A program made the position numbers and the translations under genes. The notes under the pieces are model-generated. The model worked only from the letters and a program-made list of their open reading frames with translations, searched no databases and had not been told where the DNA came from. DNA of 64,000 nt from JANWXR01 sp964608265 (GTDB lineage Bacteria; Chloroflexota; Anaerolineae; Anaerolineales; UBA6663). Below are positions 9,599-17,254 of the stretch, one piece after another (the first letter of the stretch is position 1; every line of letters starts with the position of its first letter). The DNA lies in contig CAZSNP010000002.1 of the NCBI GenBank assembly GCA_964608265.1, forward strand, positions 62,001-126,000. Reading direction: 5' to 3'.

Positions 9599-10489
9599 TT
9601 ACAGATCGGGAGCGAGGAAGTAAATTGGTTTTAGCGGTAGCCTATCTCTTGCTTCCTCGTCCAGCCTGTCGGAGTATTCTATCCACAGTTCAAATAAACG
9701 CTCAAGGTTGATCAATGTTACCTGCCGCGACTCTTGAGTTCGAGCAGCTTCCTCAGCATCTTTGGTGAAGCCTCCGACATTGACGAAGATACCAACGTCT
9801 TCACCTCCCAGCAAAGCCATGAATGACCGCAAATCCTGAACACGGATCGGGCTGGATTCACGCTTTACTTGAACCTTGATACGCGGTGGGCGTGTGCCCA
9901 ATGGATCATTCCAGGCCAAGATGTCAATTCCGCCATCCTTTCCCGGCGGTGCAATCCAAGACACGTGGTAACCCATGGCTCGGAGTAATGCCGCCACAAG
10001 TTTCTGAAACTCAAAAGGATTCATGATGCGAAAGTATTGCTCGATTTCGTTCCACGCTTGTTCTTCCGCCTGTTCGAAGGTTATCGTAACTGTTTTTTCG
10101 TCATCACTCGCAACACCGTCTTCTCCGCCCACAGGGAGCTCGACCACGCGACTGGCCCGCCATGCCTGATAGAGTTTCACAGCAGCTCGATGAAAGCTCT
10201 CTGGAGTTTTGAACTTTTCGTATGCTTCTCGTCCTTGGTCAGTCACAACCCAACGACCTTTGTCTTTGAGCAACCATCCGGCCTTTACGTAGTCAATCGT
10301 CGCAAAGCGGACAATCTTTTCGAAACGCGAACCGGATTCGTATGATCCTTGTTCGTATTCGGACAATTCAACCTGCGATCGAAGCGCACCTAATGCGTCC
10401 TGTGCGCGCATTCCTTCCGGGTGAGCAAGAAGTATTTCAAAGAGCTTCCGCAGGAGTTCACCAGTTCGTTGTAGTGTTACTGCTGGCAT
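9599..10489 (-). CDS. mrr: Mrr-type restriction endonuclease
   Basis: A 296-aa protein with an N-terminal winged-helix Mrr_N region (about 1-95) and a C-terminal Mrr catalytic domain (about 155-280) of the PD-(D/E)xK fold. The catalytic signature is visible as GYHVSWIAPPGKDGGIDILAW followed by IKVQVKRE: Asp in GGID and the QxK motif. Such enzymes cleave modified DNA. There is no methyltransferase or other restriction gene beside it, in line with a type IV role. Base composition is clearly lower in GC than the flanks, which suggests horizontal transfer. GGAG lies seven bases before the ATG. Confidence 0.85.
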   Translation of the reverse strand: MPAVTLQRTGELLRKLFEILLAHPEGMRAQDALGALRSQVELSEYEQGSYESGSRFEKIVRFATIDYVKAGWLLKDKGRWVVTDQGREAYEKFKTPESFHRAAVKLYQAWRASRVVELPVGGEDGVASDDEKTVTITFEQAEEQAWNEIEQYFRIMNPFEFQKLVAALLRAMGYHVSWIAPPGKDGGIDILAWNDPLGTRPPRIKVQVKRESSPIRVQDLRSFMALLGGEDVGIFVNVGGFTKDAEEAARTQESRQVTLINLERLFELWIEYSDRLDEEARDRLPLKPIYFLAPDL

Positions 10490-10552
10490 TCATAATCTCC
10501 CACATGCGAAAAGGCTTAGCCCGCATCAACAGCAAATGACGACGACAATACG

Positions 10553-11821
10553 CTATCCCCTCAACGGCCCGGTGCCCGCCTTCGCGTTGGCCGGCGGGGG
10601 CGGCGGGGTGACGGGCAGGTGCAGGGTGAAGGTGCAGCCGGGGAAGTGCTGCTCGTCGTAGCCCGCGCTCTCCACCCAGATCTTGCCGCCGTGCGCGCGC
10701 GCCACGCCCTTCGCAATCGCCAAACCCAGCCCCGGCCCGCCGCCCTTGAACGCCACCTTGCTGCTCGAGTGCAGCGCCACCGCGCCGACCTGATAGAACT
10801 TCTCGAAGATCAAATCCTTGTGCTCGGCGTCGAGGCCGATGCCGGTGTCCTGCACCACGATCTCCGCGCCGGGCGCGTCCCCCTCCAGCGTGACGGGCCG
10901 CGTGCGAATGGTGATCGTACCGTCGTCGGGCGTGTATTTCACCGCGTTGATGATGAGGTGATACAACGCCTTTTGAATCAGCGTCGGGTCGGCGTTGATG
11001 ATCGGCGTCAGGCCGGTGTGCTCGACGGTGAACGTCAGCTTGCGCGCGCCGGCCTCGGCCTCTTTCTGGATGCGGTTGACGATGTCGTTGACGACGCTTT
11101 TGAGCGGCACCGGCACCACGGAGAGCCGCAACCCCTCGCTGTCGATCCGGCTCACATCCAGCATCGTGTTGACGATCTCGTGCAGCCGCTCGGTGCCCTT
11201 GCTCAACCCGTCGAGCACCTCCATCAACATGCTGCTGGCGCGTACGCCGTTGTCGAGTTTCATCACGTTGATGTAGCCCTTCATCACCGTCAGCGGGGTG
11301 CGCAGTTCGTGCGCGGCCACCTGGATGAAATCGAGCTTGTTGCGGTCGAGCTGGGCGAGGACCTTGTTGGTGCGGCGCAAGTCCTCGATCGCCATCTGAT
11401 CGTTTTGCCGCATGCGGTTGAGGGTGATGCGGATGATGTTGAGGGCCATGTGCGGGCTGCGGCTCAACATCGCCTCGAAATCGCTCTTGGCCATCTCGAG
11501 CACGTCCACCTCGGTCAGGGCGCGCACGCTGGCGGCGCGCGGCGCGTTTTGGATCAGCGCCATCTCGCCGACGAAGTCGCCCTGCCCGACCACGCGCAGC
11601 ACCCGCTCGGCGTGATCTTCGCCGACGGCCTTGGTGATCACCGCCTCGCCGCCGGCCAGGATGTAAAACACTTCTTCATACGCGCCCTCGCGGCAGAGCA
11701 CGTGCCCCGGCGGGTACGTGTGCGCGCGCGTCACGTCCGCCATATCCTGCAATTCGGCCTCGGTCAGCCCGACGAACGTCTGCCCGAGGACGGCGATCTT
11801 GTTGATGGGGGTGGTGCTCAT
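10553..11821 (-). CDS. histidine kinase with cyclic-nucleotide-binding domain
   Basis: A 422-aa soluble sensor kinase. Residues about 10-130 form a CNB (Crp-like) domain with the phosphate cassette region GDFVGEMALIQNAPRAASVRA. The HisKA H-box is VAAHELRTPLTVMKGY (about 165-180). HATPase motifs are NAVKYTPDDG (N box), DTGIGL (G1) and GGGPGLGLAIAKG (G2). There is no transmembrane segment, so it would respond to a cytoplasmic nucleotide. No cyclase or partner regulator is adjacent. A conspicuous insertion before the G2 box (HSSSKVAFKGG) is shared with the kinase at 26400. Confidence 0.9.
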   Translation of the reverse strand: MSTTPINKIAVLGQTFVGLTEAELQDMADVTRAHTYPPGHVLCREGAYEEVFYILAGGEAVITKAVGEDHAERVLRVVGQGDFVGEMALIQNAPRAASVRALTEVDVLEMAKSDFEAMLSRSPHMALNIIRITLNRMRQNDQMAIEDLRRTNKVLAQLDRNKLDFIQVAAHELRTPLTVMKGYINVMKLDNGVRASSMLMEVLDGLSKGTERLHEIVNTMLDVSRIDSEGLRLSVVPVPLKSVVNDIVNRIQKEAEAGARKLTFTVEHTGLTPIINADPTLIQKALYHLIINAVKYTPDDGTITIRTRPVTLEGDAPGAEIVVQDTGIGLDAEHKDLIFEKFYQVGAVALHSSSKVAFKGGGPGLGLAIAKGVARAHGGKIWVESAGYDEQHFPGCTFTLHLPVTPPPPPANAKAGTGPLRG

Positions 11822-11850
11822 GGTGCTGTGCGGATGGTGCCCGAAGATTT

Positions 11851-11951
11851 CGCCCTCACCCCCCGCCCCTCTCCCGCTGGGAGAGGGGGGTGGGCTTGGT
11901 CATTTCAGGGTCAACTCCCTCTCCCGGAGGGAGAGGGTTGGGGTGAGGGCG
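11851..11951. repeat. palindromic repeat, CCCTCACCCC/CCCTCTCCC family
   Basis: Outer arms CGCCCTCACCCC (11851-11862) and GGGGTGAGGGCG (11940-11951) enclose two inner hairpins of the form CCCTCTCCC-n-GGGAGAGGG. It fills the spacer between two kinase genes. The same family occurs at 36953 and 61279. Confidence 0.85.
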
Positions 11952-11959
11952 AGCCGCAA

Positions 11960-14900
11960 TCACGAAGAAGCCTCTGCCACCGGCGCAAACGGCAGCGTGA
12001 AATGGAAGGTGCTGCCTTTGCGGTACTCGCTCTCGAACCAGATGCGCCCGCCCTGCATCTCGATCAGGTTCTTGACGATGTTGAGGCCGAGGCCGGTGCC
12101 GGTGGCCATCTCGCGCGCCATGCGGTCCTCGGCGCGGAAGAACTTTTGGAAGAGCTTGCGTTGATCCTCGGGCGCGATGCCGATGCCGTCATCCTGCACC
12201 GACAGATGCAACACCTCCGGCGGGCCATCCGGCTCCCAGATGTTTTCGGCGCGCGCCGCCCGCAGCACGATGTGCCCGCCCTCGGGCGTGTACTTGTGCG
12301 CGTTCGAGATCAGGTTGGTGACGACCTGCGAGGTGCGCACGTAATCGGCCAGCACGTACGGCAGGTCGGTCGGAATCTCCACCGTCAGCAGTTGTTTCTT
12401 GGCCTCGAGCAACGCGCTGGTGCTGCGGATGACGTCGTCGGTGACGGCGGTGATCGGCAGCGGCTTCAACTCCAGCTTCAACCGCCCGCTCTCGATGCGG
12501 GCCACGTCGGAGAGGTCGGAGACCAGCGTGTTCATGCGCTCGACGTTGCCGCGGATGGTGCCGAGGAACTGCCGCTGCATGTCGTTGGGCTGGCCGACCA
12601 CGCCGCCCATCAGCAAATCGGCGTAGCCCTTGATCGACGTCATCGGCGTCTTCAGCTCGTGCGCGACGAAGGACACAAATTCGCTCTTGGCCAGATTCGC
12701 GGCGTGCACCTCGGCGTACAGCCGCGCGTTCGTCAGGGCAATCGCGGCCAGGTCGCCGAGGCGCGTGGCGAACGCTTGCTGCTCCGGGGTGAAGCCTTCG
12801 GGCAGATTGCTCTCGAGCACGATCAGGCCGATGACCTGCCGCTCGCGCCGCAGCGGGATGGTGAACACCGCGCGCGTCGAGTCGAGCACCGGCAGGCCAT
12901 GCGCCTCGCGGACGACATCGCCCAGCAGTTGCGGCTCGCCGGTGGCCAGCACCCGCCCAAGCAGACCTTCATCCAACGGCAGCGACCGCTCGCTCAAATG
13001 CGCGGCCGCCTCGCCGTAGCCCTCGCTCACCAGCACGTTCACGCCGCTTTCGGAGGTCAGCCCGCCCCAGCCGGCGAGGGCGCTGGCGCTGCGCATCGCC
13101 GCGCGCAGCGTCACCGCCATCACCCGGTTGGTCTCGAGGGTGGTGTTCAACTCGCGCCCGATGCGTTGCAGCGCCGAGAGTTCATCCACGCGCGCGTTCA
13201 GCGCCTCATCCGTCTGCGTGAACAAGCGCGCGTTCTCGATGGCGATGACCGACGGCGTGGTGAAGGCGGTGAGCAGCGTTTGATCGTTCTCGTCGAACGG
13301 GGAGCCGTCGCGTTTGTTGATCAGTTGCAGCGCGCCGATGGGCCGGCCCTTGAACTTGAGCGGCACGGTGATGAGGGCGTGGGTGTGGAAGCCGGTGAAG
13401 GTATCGGCGTCTTTGTACCAGCGCGCATCCTTCTCCACATCGTTGACGATGACGGGCCGGCCGCCCTCGATGGCCTCGCCGACGAAGCCGCGCCCGGGGG
13501 CGATGCGCGTGCCGACCAGGTTCTGGCCCACCGGCCCGACGGCCACGCGGAAGACGTACTCACCGGTGTCGGCGTCAATCAAATACAGGCTGCCGGCCTC
13601 GCAGTTGAGGATGCTGACCGCGCTCTGCACGATCTTTTCGAGCAACGGGTCGAGTTCGAGGGTCGAGGCGATGGTGAGGCTGACCTCGTTGAGGGTGGCC
13701 AGTTGGCGCGCGCGTTCCTCGGATTGTTGAAAGAGCCGCGCCTTGGTGATGGCCGAGGCGGCCTGATCGGCGATGGCCCAGAAGATTTTGAGCTGGTCGT
13801 CGGTGAAGGTGATCGTCGGGTCGGTCGCCGCCACCATCATCGCCCCGATGGTCTCCGGCCCGGCGTTGAGCGGCACGCCCATCCACGCGCGATAGAGCTT
13901 CGCGCCCGGCGTCACCTCGCGCCGGTGGCACTCCTCCGTGTAGTCGTCGGTGCGGATGGGTTGGCCGCTGCCGAGGATGACGCTCTCCAGCCCGCGGTCA
14001 TCGGGCACCGGCTGGCCTTCACGCTCGAGGATGCGGTCGTCGTTTTCGACGTACAACTCGTACCGGGCCACGCCGCGCGGGTCCTTCAACGCGAGGAAGA
14101 AATTGCGCGCATCCACGATCTTGCCGGCCTGCGCGTTGATGAGTTCGAGCAAATCGTTGAAGGCGGTGGTGAAGCTCACCGCCTGCGACATCTGGCTGAG
14201 GACGTTGAGTTCCTTCACGCGCCGCTCGAGGTCGTTGATGACCGAGGCGCGTTCGACCGCCAGCGCGGCCTGGTCGGCCAGCGACTCGATAAAGCGCAAA
14301 TCGTCGCGGCTGAACGGCTCGCCGGAGAGCTTCGGCCCGACGGCCAGCCAGCCGGTCAGCCCGCTCTTGCCCCGCAACGGCGTATACAGCCCCGAACCGA
14401 GCACGGCCAGCCGCGCCCGATCACGCACCAGCCGCTGGGGCAGCGTCTGCTCGGGCGAGAGCAGCAGCGAGTTGCGTTCGCCCTTCAAATGCGTGGCCAG
14501 CGGGCCGTCGCTCGCAAACCGGATGTCGGTGGTGGCCTGGCCGCTATCGTCGGGCGCGGCGGCGAACTCATCGGTGACGCTGTCATGCAGGAAGACGTGC
14601 AGGTGCGCGGGCTTCACCACTTCATCGGCCGTCTGCGCCAGCGCGGTCGTGATCTCGTATAACCCGGCAGCCTGAGTCAGCACGCGGCCAAACTGCTCGA
14701 GCTGGCGGGTGTAAGTCCGCGAGCCTTGAAAGAACGCCCGCTCGATCCAGCGTTGCAGCCGCTCGCGAATCGGGTTCGAGATAAAGACCAGCACGAGCAC
14801 CAGCACCGTCACCGTCAACGGGTCGCTCGCGTTGAGGGCCGTGCCGAGCAGCACACTCAGGCCGGCGAGCACCAGGCCGTACCCGGCCAGCGTGAAGCCG

Positions 14901-16018
14901 GTGACGAGGGCAAACGTCAATCCCCGCCCGAGCACCGCATCGGTGTCGAGCAGGCGATGGCGCAGGATGGTGTAGGCGACCGCTGCCGGGAAGAGGATGA
15001 GCGGGGCGATGAAGTACAGGCTGTTGAAGTACCACGGCTGAGGCGTCACTTGCGTCGCCACCCACACCAGCACCGGCGCGAAGCCCAGCAACATGCCGGC
15101 GAAGATGATGCCGCTCTGCGAACGCACGATGGGCGACTCGTTCCGCAGCCAGCGATAGAGCATCATCCCCAGCAGGAGCGTCATGCCCAGGCCGACGAAG
15201 ATGAATTCCAGCCGCCAGCCCCACACATACGCATACGGGTCAACGCCCGGCGCGTAGACGGTGTACAGCGCATGCGCGGCCAGCAACATCGCCGGGATGA
15301 AGATGACCAAACGCAACAGGGGCTGGCGCGAGAGCGGTGTGGCCAGGCGCGGGAAGACGAGGCCGAGCACGATCGCCGCCGCCCCAACGTTGGCAACCGC
15401 AATCGTCCAGGCCCAGGTGAAGACGTGCGTGGTGTAAAAATCGAACAGGGTGCCGAGCAGCAACCCGGCCAGCGCGCATGTCAGCGCGAAGGCGCGCCCG
15501 GCGCTTTCGTTGCGGCGCAGGCGGAACACCCACACGCCGATGCCGAGGTAAGCCCAGCCCACCAGCGCCGGGACGATGAAGAAGCGGATGAGGTCGGCCA
15601 GCGGGAATTGGGTGAGGGTGACCGAGTAAACCTGCGGCGTGTCATCGGGCGCGAGCGTGCCGAGGGCCACCGTCTGCCCGACCGTTCGCGCGGCGAGCAC
15701 CGCGCCCAGTTCGGCGGCGGTGCGCACCGGGATGCCGTCCACCGTCTGCAAACGGTAGCCCACCGGAACCGTGCGGCGCGCCCCCCACGCCGGGTCGCCG
15801 GCCTCCCCGATGCCGTTGAAGGCGAAGGGCACCTCCACAAACGCGCCGAGGAAGGGCCGTTGCATGAAACCGATGGCCAGAAACGGCGCGACGAGGTTGA
15901 ACAGAATCGCCAGCGCCAAAACGATCTGCACCGTCCATTCGAGCGCGCGCTCGACGGTGGCGGCGGGGTGCTCACCGGCCTCGCGCTTCAATTCCGTTGC
16001 CTCGATGGCCTGGGACAT
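11960..16018 (-). CDS. large membrane histidine kinase with four GAF domains
   Basis: A 1352-aa sensor kinase. One membrane helix (about 28-50) is followed by a PDZ-like extracellular segment (about 65-135, GYRLQTVDGIPVRTAAEL). A block of eight or nine further helices reaches about residue 420. Four GAF-like domains follow (about 440-590, 605-755, 780-935, 950-1090). The kinase core has H-box FVAHELKTPMTSIKGY, N box NAHKYTPEGG, G1 DDGIGI and G2 GTGLGLNIVKN. The layout suggests it integrates an envelope signal with several small ligands or redox inputs. No response regulator is adjacent. A -10 box lies six bases before the ATG with no Shine-Dalgarno sequence. Confidence 0.9.
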   Translation of the reverse strand: MSQAIEATELKREAGEHPAATVERALEWTVQIVLALAILFNLVAPFLAIGFMQRPFLGAFVEVPFAFNGIGEAGDPAWGARRTVPVGYRLQTVDGIPVRTAAELGAVLAARTVGQTVALGTLAPDDTPQVYSVTLTQFPLADLIRFFIVPALVGWAYLGIGVWVFRLRRNESAGRAFALTCALAGLLLGTLFDFYTTHVFTWAWTIAVANVGAAAIVLGLVFPRLATPLSRQPLLRLVIFIPAMLLAAHALYTVYAPGVDPYAYVWGWRLEFIFVGLGMTLLLGMMLYRWLRNESPIVRSQSGIIFAGMLLGFAPVLVWVATQVTPQPWYFNSLYFIAPLILFPAAVAYTILRHRLLDTDAVLGRGLTFALVTGFTLAGYGLVLAGLSVLLGTALNASDPLTVTVLVLVLVFISNPIRERLQRWIERAFFQGSRTYTRQLEQFGRVLTQAAGLYEITTALAQTADEVVKPAHLHVFLHDSVTDEFAAAPDDSGQATTDIRFASDGPLATHLKGERNSLLLSPEQTLPQRLVRDRARLAVLGSGLYTPLRGKSGLTGWLAVGPKLSGEPFSRDDLRFIESLADQAALAVERASVINDLERRVKELNVLSQMSQAVSFTTAFNDLLELINAQAGKIVDARNFFLALKDPRGVARYELYVENDDRILEREGQPVPDDRGLESVILGSGQPIRTDDYTEECHRREVTPGAKLYRAWMGVPLNAGPETIGAMMVAATDPTITFTDDQLKIFWAIADQAASAITKARLFQQSEERARQLATLNEVSLTIASTLELDPLLEKIVQSAVSILNCEAGSLYLIDADTGEYVFRVAVGPVGQNLVGTRIAPGRGFVGEAIEGGRPVIVNDVEKDARWYKDADTFTGFHTHALITVPLKFKGRPIGALQLINKRDGSPFDENDQTLLTAFTTPSVIAIENARLFTQTDEALNARVDELSALQRIGRELNTTLETNRVMAVTLRAAMRSASALAGWGGLTSESGVNVLVSEGYGEAAAHLSERSLPLDEGLLGRVLATGEPQLLGDVVREAHGLPVLDSTRAVFTIPLRRERQVIGLIVLESNLPEGFTPEQQAFATRLGDLAAIALTNARLYAEVHAANLAKSEFVSFVAHELKTPMTSIKGYADLLMGGVVGQPNDMQRQFLGTIRGNVERMNTLVSDLSDVARIESGRLKLELKPLPITAVTDDVIRSTSALLEAKKQLLTVEIPTDLPYVLADYVRTSQVVTNLISNAHKYTPEGGHIVLRAARAENIWEPDGPPEVLHLSVQDDGIGIAPEDQRKLFQKFFRAEDRMAREMATGTGLGLNIVKNLIEMQGGRIWFESEYRKGSTFHFTLPFAPVAEASS

Positions 16019-16024
16019 GGCGCG

Positions 16025-16053
16025 ATTCTATGCCCGGATGAGGGGTGGAGCAA
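16025..16053 (-). promoter_or_regulatory. leaderless promoter of the GAF kinase gene
   Basis: On the minus strand TTGCTC (forward 16048-16053), a 17-base spacer and TAGAAT (forward 16025-16030) precede the ATG at 16018 by only six bases, so transcription would begin at or next to the start codon. Confidence 0.65.
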
Positions 16054-16144
16054 GAGCCAGGGTGGTTGGGGTGTGTTAGATGTCGCCCCTGCCCTCAAGG
16101 CAGCCGCAGTTTGGGGAGCGGGTGGCGTTACATGGTCGAACTCT

Positions 16145-16174
16145 TTCAACGCGGGGCTGGGGGTGAGGTAGAAT
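16145..16174 (+). promoter_or_regulatory. leaderless promoter of birA
   Basis: TTCAAC (16145-16150), an 18-base spacer and TAGAAT (16169-16174) precede the birA ATG with eight bases between box and codon. There is no Shine-Dalgarno sequence at normal distance. Confidence 0.55.
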
Positions 16175-16182
16175 GCCGCGGC

Positions 16183-16974
16183 ATGTTTCGTGCACACGAC
16201 CTCACGCGCGCGCTGCGCGATTTGCGCCTGGCGCGCGCCGTACATTTCCATCCCAGCCTCGGCTCGACGATGGACGAGGCCAAACGCCTCGCCGAGGACG
16301 GCGCGCCCGAGGGCACGCTCGTCATCGCCGAGGCACAGACGGCGGGGCGCGGGCGCAACGGCCGCGCCTGGCTCACCCCGCCGGGCAGCGCCCTGGCGCT
16401 CAGCCTGGTGTTGCGTCCGTCGCTCAAAGCCGGCGACGCGGCGCGGTTGACGATGTTGGCCGGCGTGGCTGTGGGTGAGGCGATTGAGCAAACAGCGAAC
16501 GTGGCTGCGGCGCTCAAATGGCCGAACGACGTATTGATCAACGGCCAGAAGACAGCCGGCGTGTTGATCGAGTCGGCGCTGCGCGGGGCGGAGCTTGATT
16601 TCGCCGTGCTCGGCCTCGGGCTGAACGTGAGCTGGTCGCCGCCGCCCGAGGCGGTGGATTTCCCGGCCACCTGCGTGCAGGCCGAAGCGTCGGCGCCGGT
16701 CGATCGGCTGGCGCTGCTGCGCTCAGTGCTCGTTCGACTGGAGGCGCGCTACGACGACTTGAACGCCGCTTCGCTGTTCGCCGACTGGCGCGCGCGGCTG
16801 AGCACGCTCGGGCAGTGGATTGAGTTTCGCGACGGCCCGCATCTCATCACCGGCCTGGCGGAGGACGTCACGCCGGGCGGCGCTTTGTTGGTTCGGCTGG
16901 ATTCAGGCGCACGCCAAACCGTGTTCGCCGGCGAGGTGCGCGCCGTGCGCGCGATTGACGCGCCGCCGAATTGA
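16183..16974 (+). CDS. birA: biotin--[acetyl-CoA-carboxylase] ligase
   Basis: A 263-aa cytoplasmic enzyme that activates biotin to biotinyl-AMP and attaches it to carboxyl-carrier proteins. The biotin/ATP loop GRGRNGRAW, the KWPNDVLINGQKTAGVLIE block and GLGLNVSW are all present. A C-terminal SH3-like domain follows (GLAEDVTPGGALLVRL). The N-terminal winged-helix DNA-binding domain of E. coli BirA is missing, so this is a monofunctional ligase and not a repressor. The ATG at 16183 was chosen because a TAGAAT box lies just upstream; longer in-frame forms would run through that promoter. Confidence 0.92.
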   Translation: MFRAHDLTRALRDLRLARAVHFHPSLGSTMDEAKRLAEDGAPEGTLVIAEAQTAGRGRNGRAWLTPPGSALALSLVLRPSLKAGDAARLTMLAGVAVGEAIEQTANVAAALKWPNDVLINGQKTAGVLIESALRGAELDFAVLGLGLNVSWSPPPEAVDFPATCVQAEASAPVDRLALLRSVLVRLEARYDDLNAASLFADWRARLSTLGQWIEFRDGPHLITGLAEDVTPGGALLVRLDSGARQTVFAGEVRAVRAIDAPPN

Positions 16975-16999
16975 ACTAAACTTGCGGATGGAGGCAGAC

Positions 17000-17194
17000 A
17001 TGTTCGACAACTTGCGGCAACCGGCGAGTGATAACTCCTTTGACGTGCGACCGGCGGGCGGCAATGAGCGTTCGCTGTTTGGCCTGAAACCCTCGCAACT
17101 TTTCATCGTCTCGCTCATGCTCTTCATCAACGTCGCCTTCCTCGGCTGCTTCGCGTTGATCGTGTTTGAAAAGATCGCCCTGCCGCTGTTCTGA
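17000..17194 (+). CDS. 64-residue single-span membrane protein
   Basis: Small protein with a polar N-terminal half and one clear membrane helix (about residues 36-58, LFIVSLMLFINVAFLGCFALIV). GGAGG lies five bases before the ATG at 17000; an ATG at 16988 is in frame but lies upstream of that Shine-Dalgarno sequence. It begins 25 bases after birA, probably in the same transcript. No family is recognised. The pair is followed by a perfect 36-bp palindrome and a convergent gene. Confidence 0.7.
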   Translation: MFDNLRQPASDNSFDVRPAGGNERSLFGLKPSQLFIVSLMLFINVAFLGCFALIVFEKIALPLF

Positions 17195-17212
17195 GCCAAT
17201 CTGACGCGGGCG

Positions 17213-17248
17213 ACCCGTTGGGGCACGGCATGCCGTGCCCCAACGGGT
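17213..17248. terminator. perfect 36-bp palindrome between convergent genes
   Basis: Each arm is 18 bases (17213-17230 and 17231-17248, centred on GGCATGCC), with no mismatch and no loop. It lies between the stop codons of two convergent genes and is followed by TTTAATT, so it may terminate transcription from both sides. It may equally be a mobile repeat. Confidence 0.7.
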
Positions 17249-17254
17249 TTAATT

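Noticed and set aside
10619..14662. 1347-codon plus-strand open frame opposite the two histidine kinases
   Set aside because: Composition (His/Gln/Arg/Val-rich) is that of a complement of a GC-rich gene, and no motif is present.
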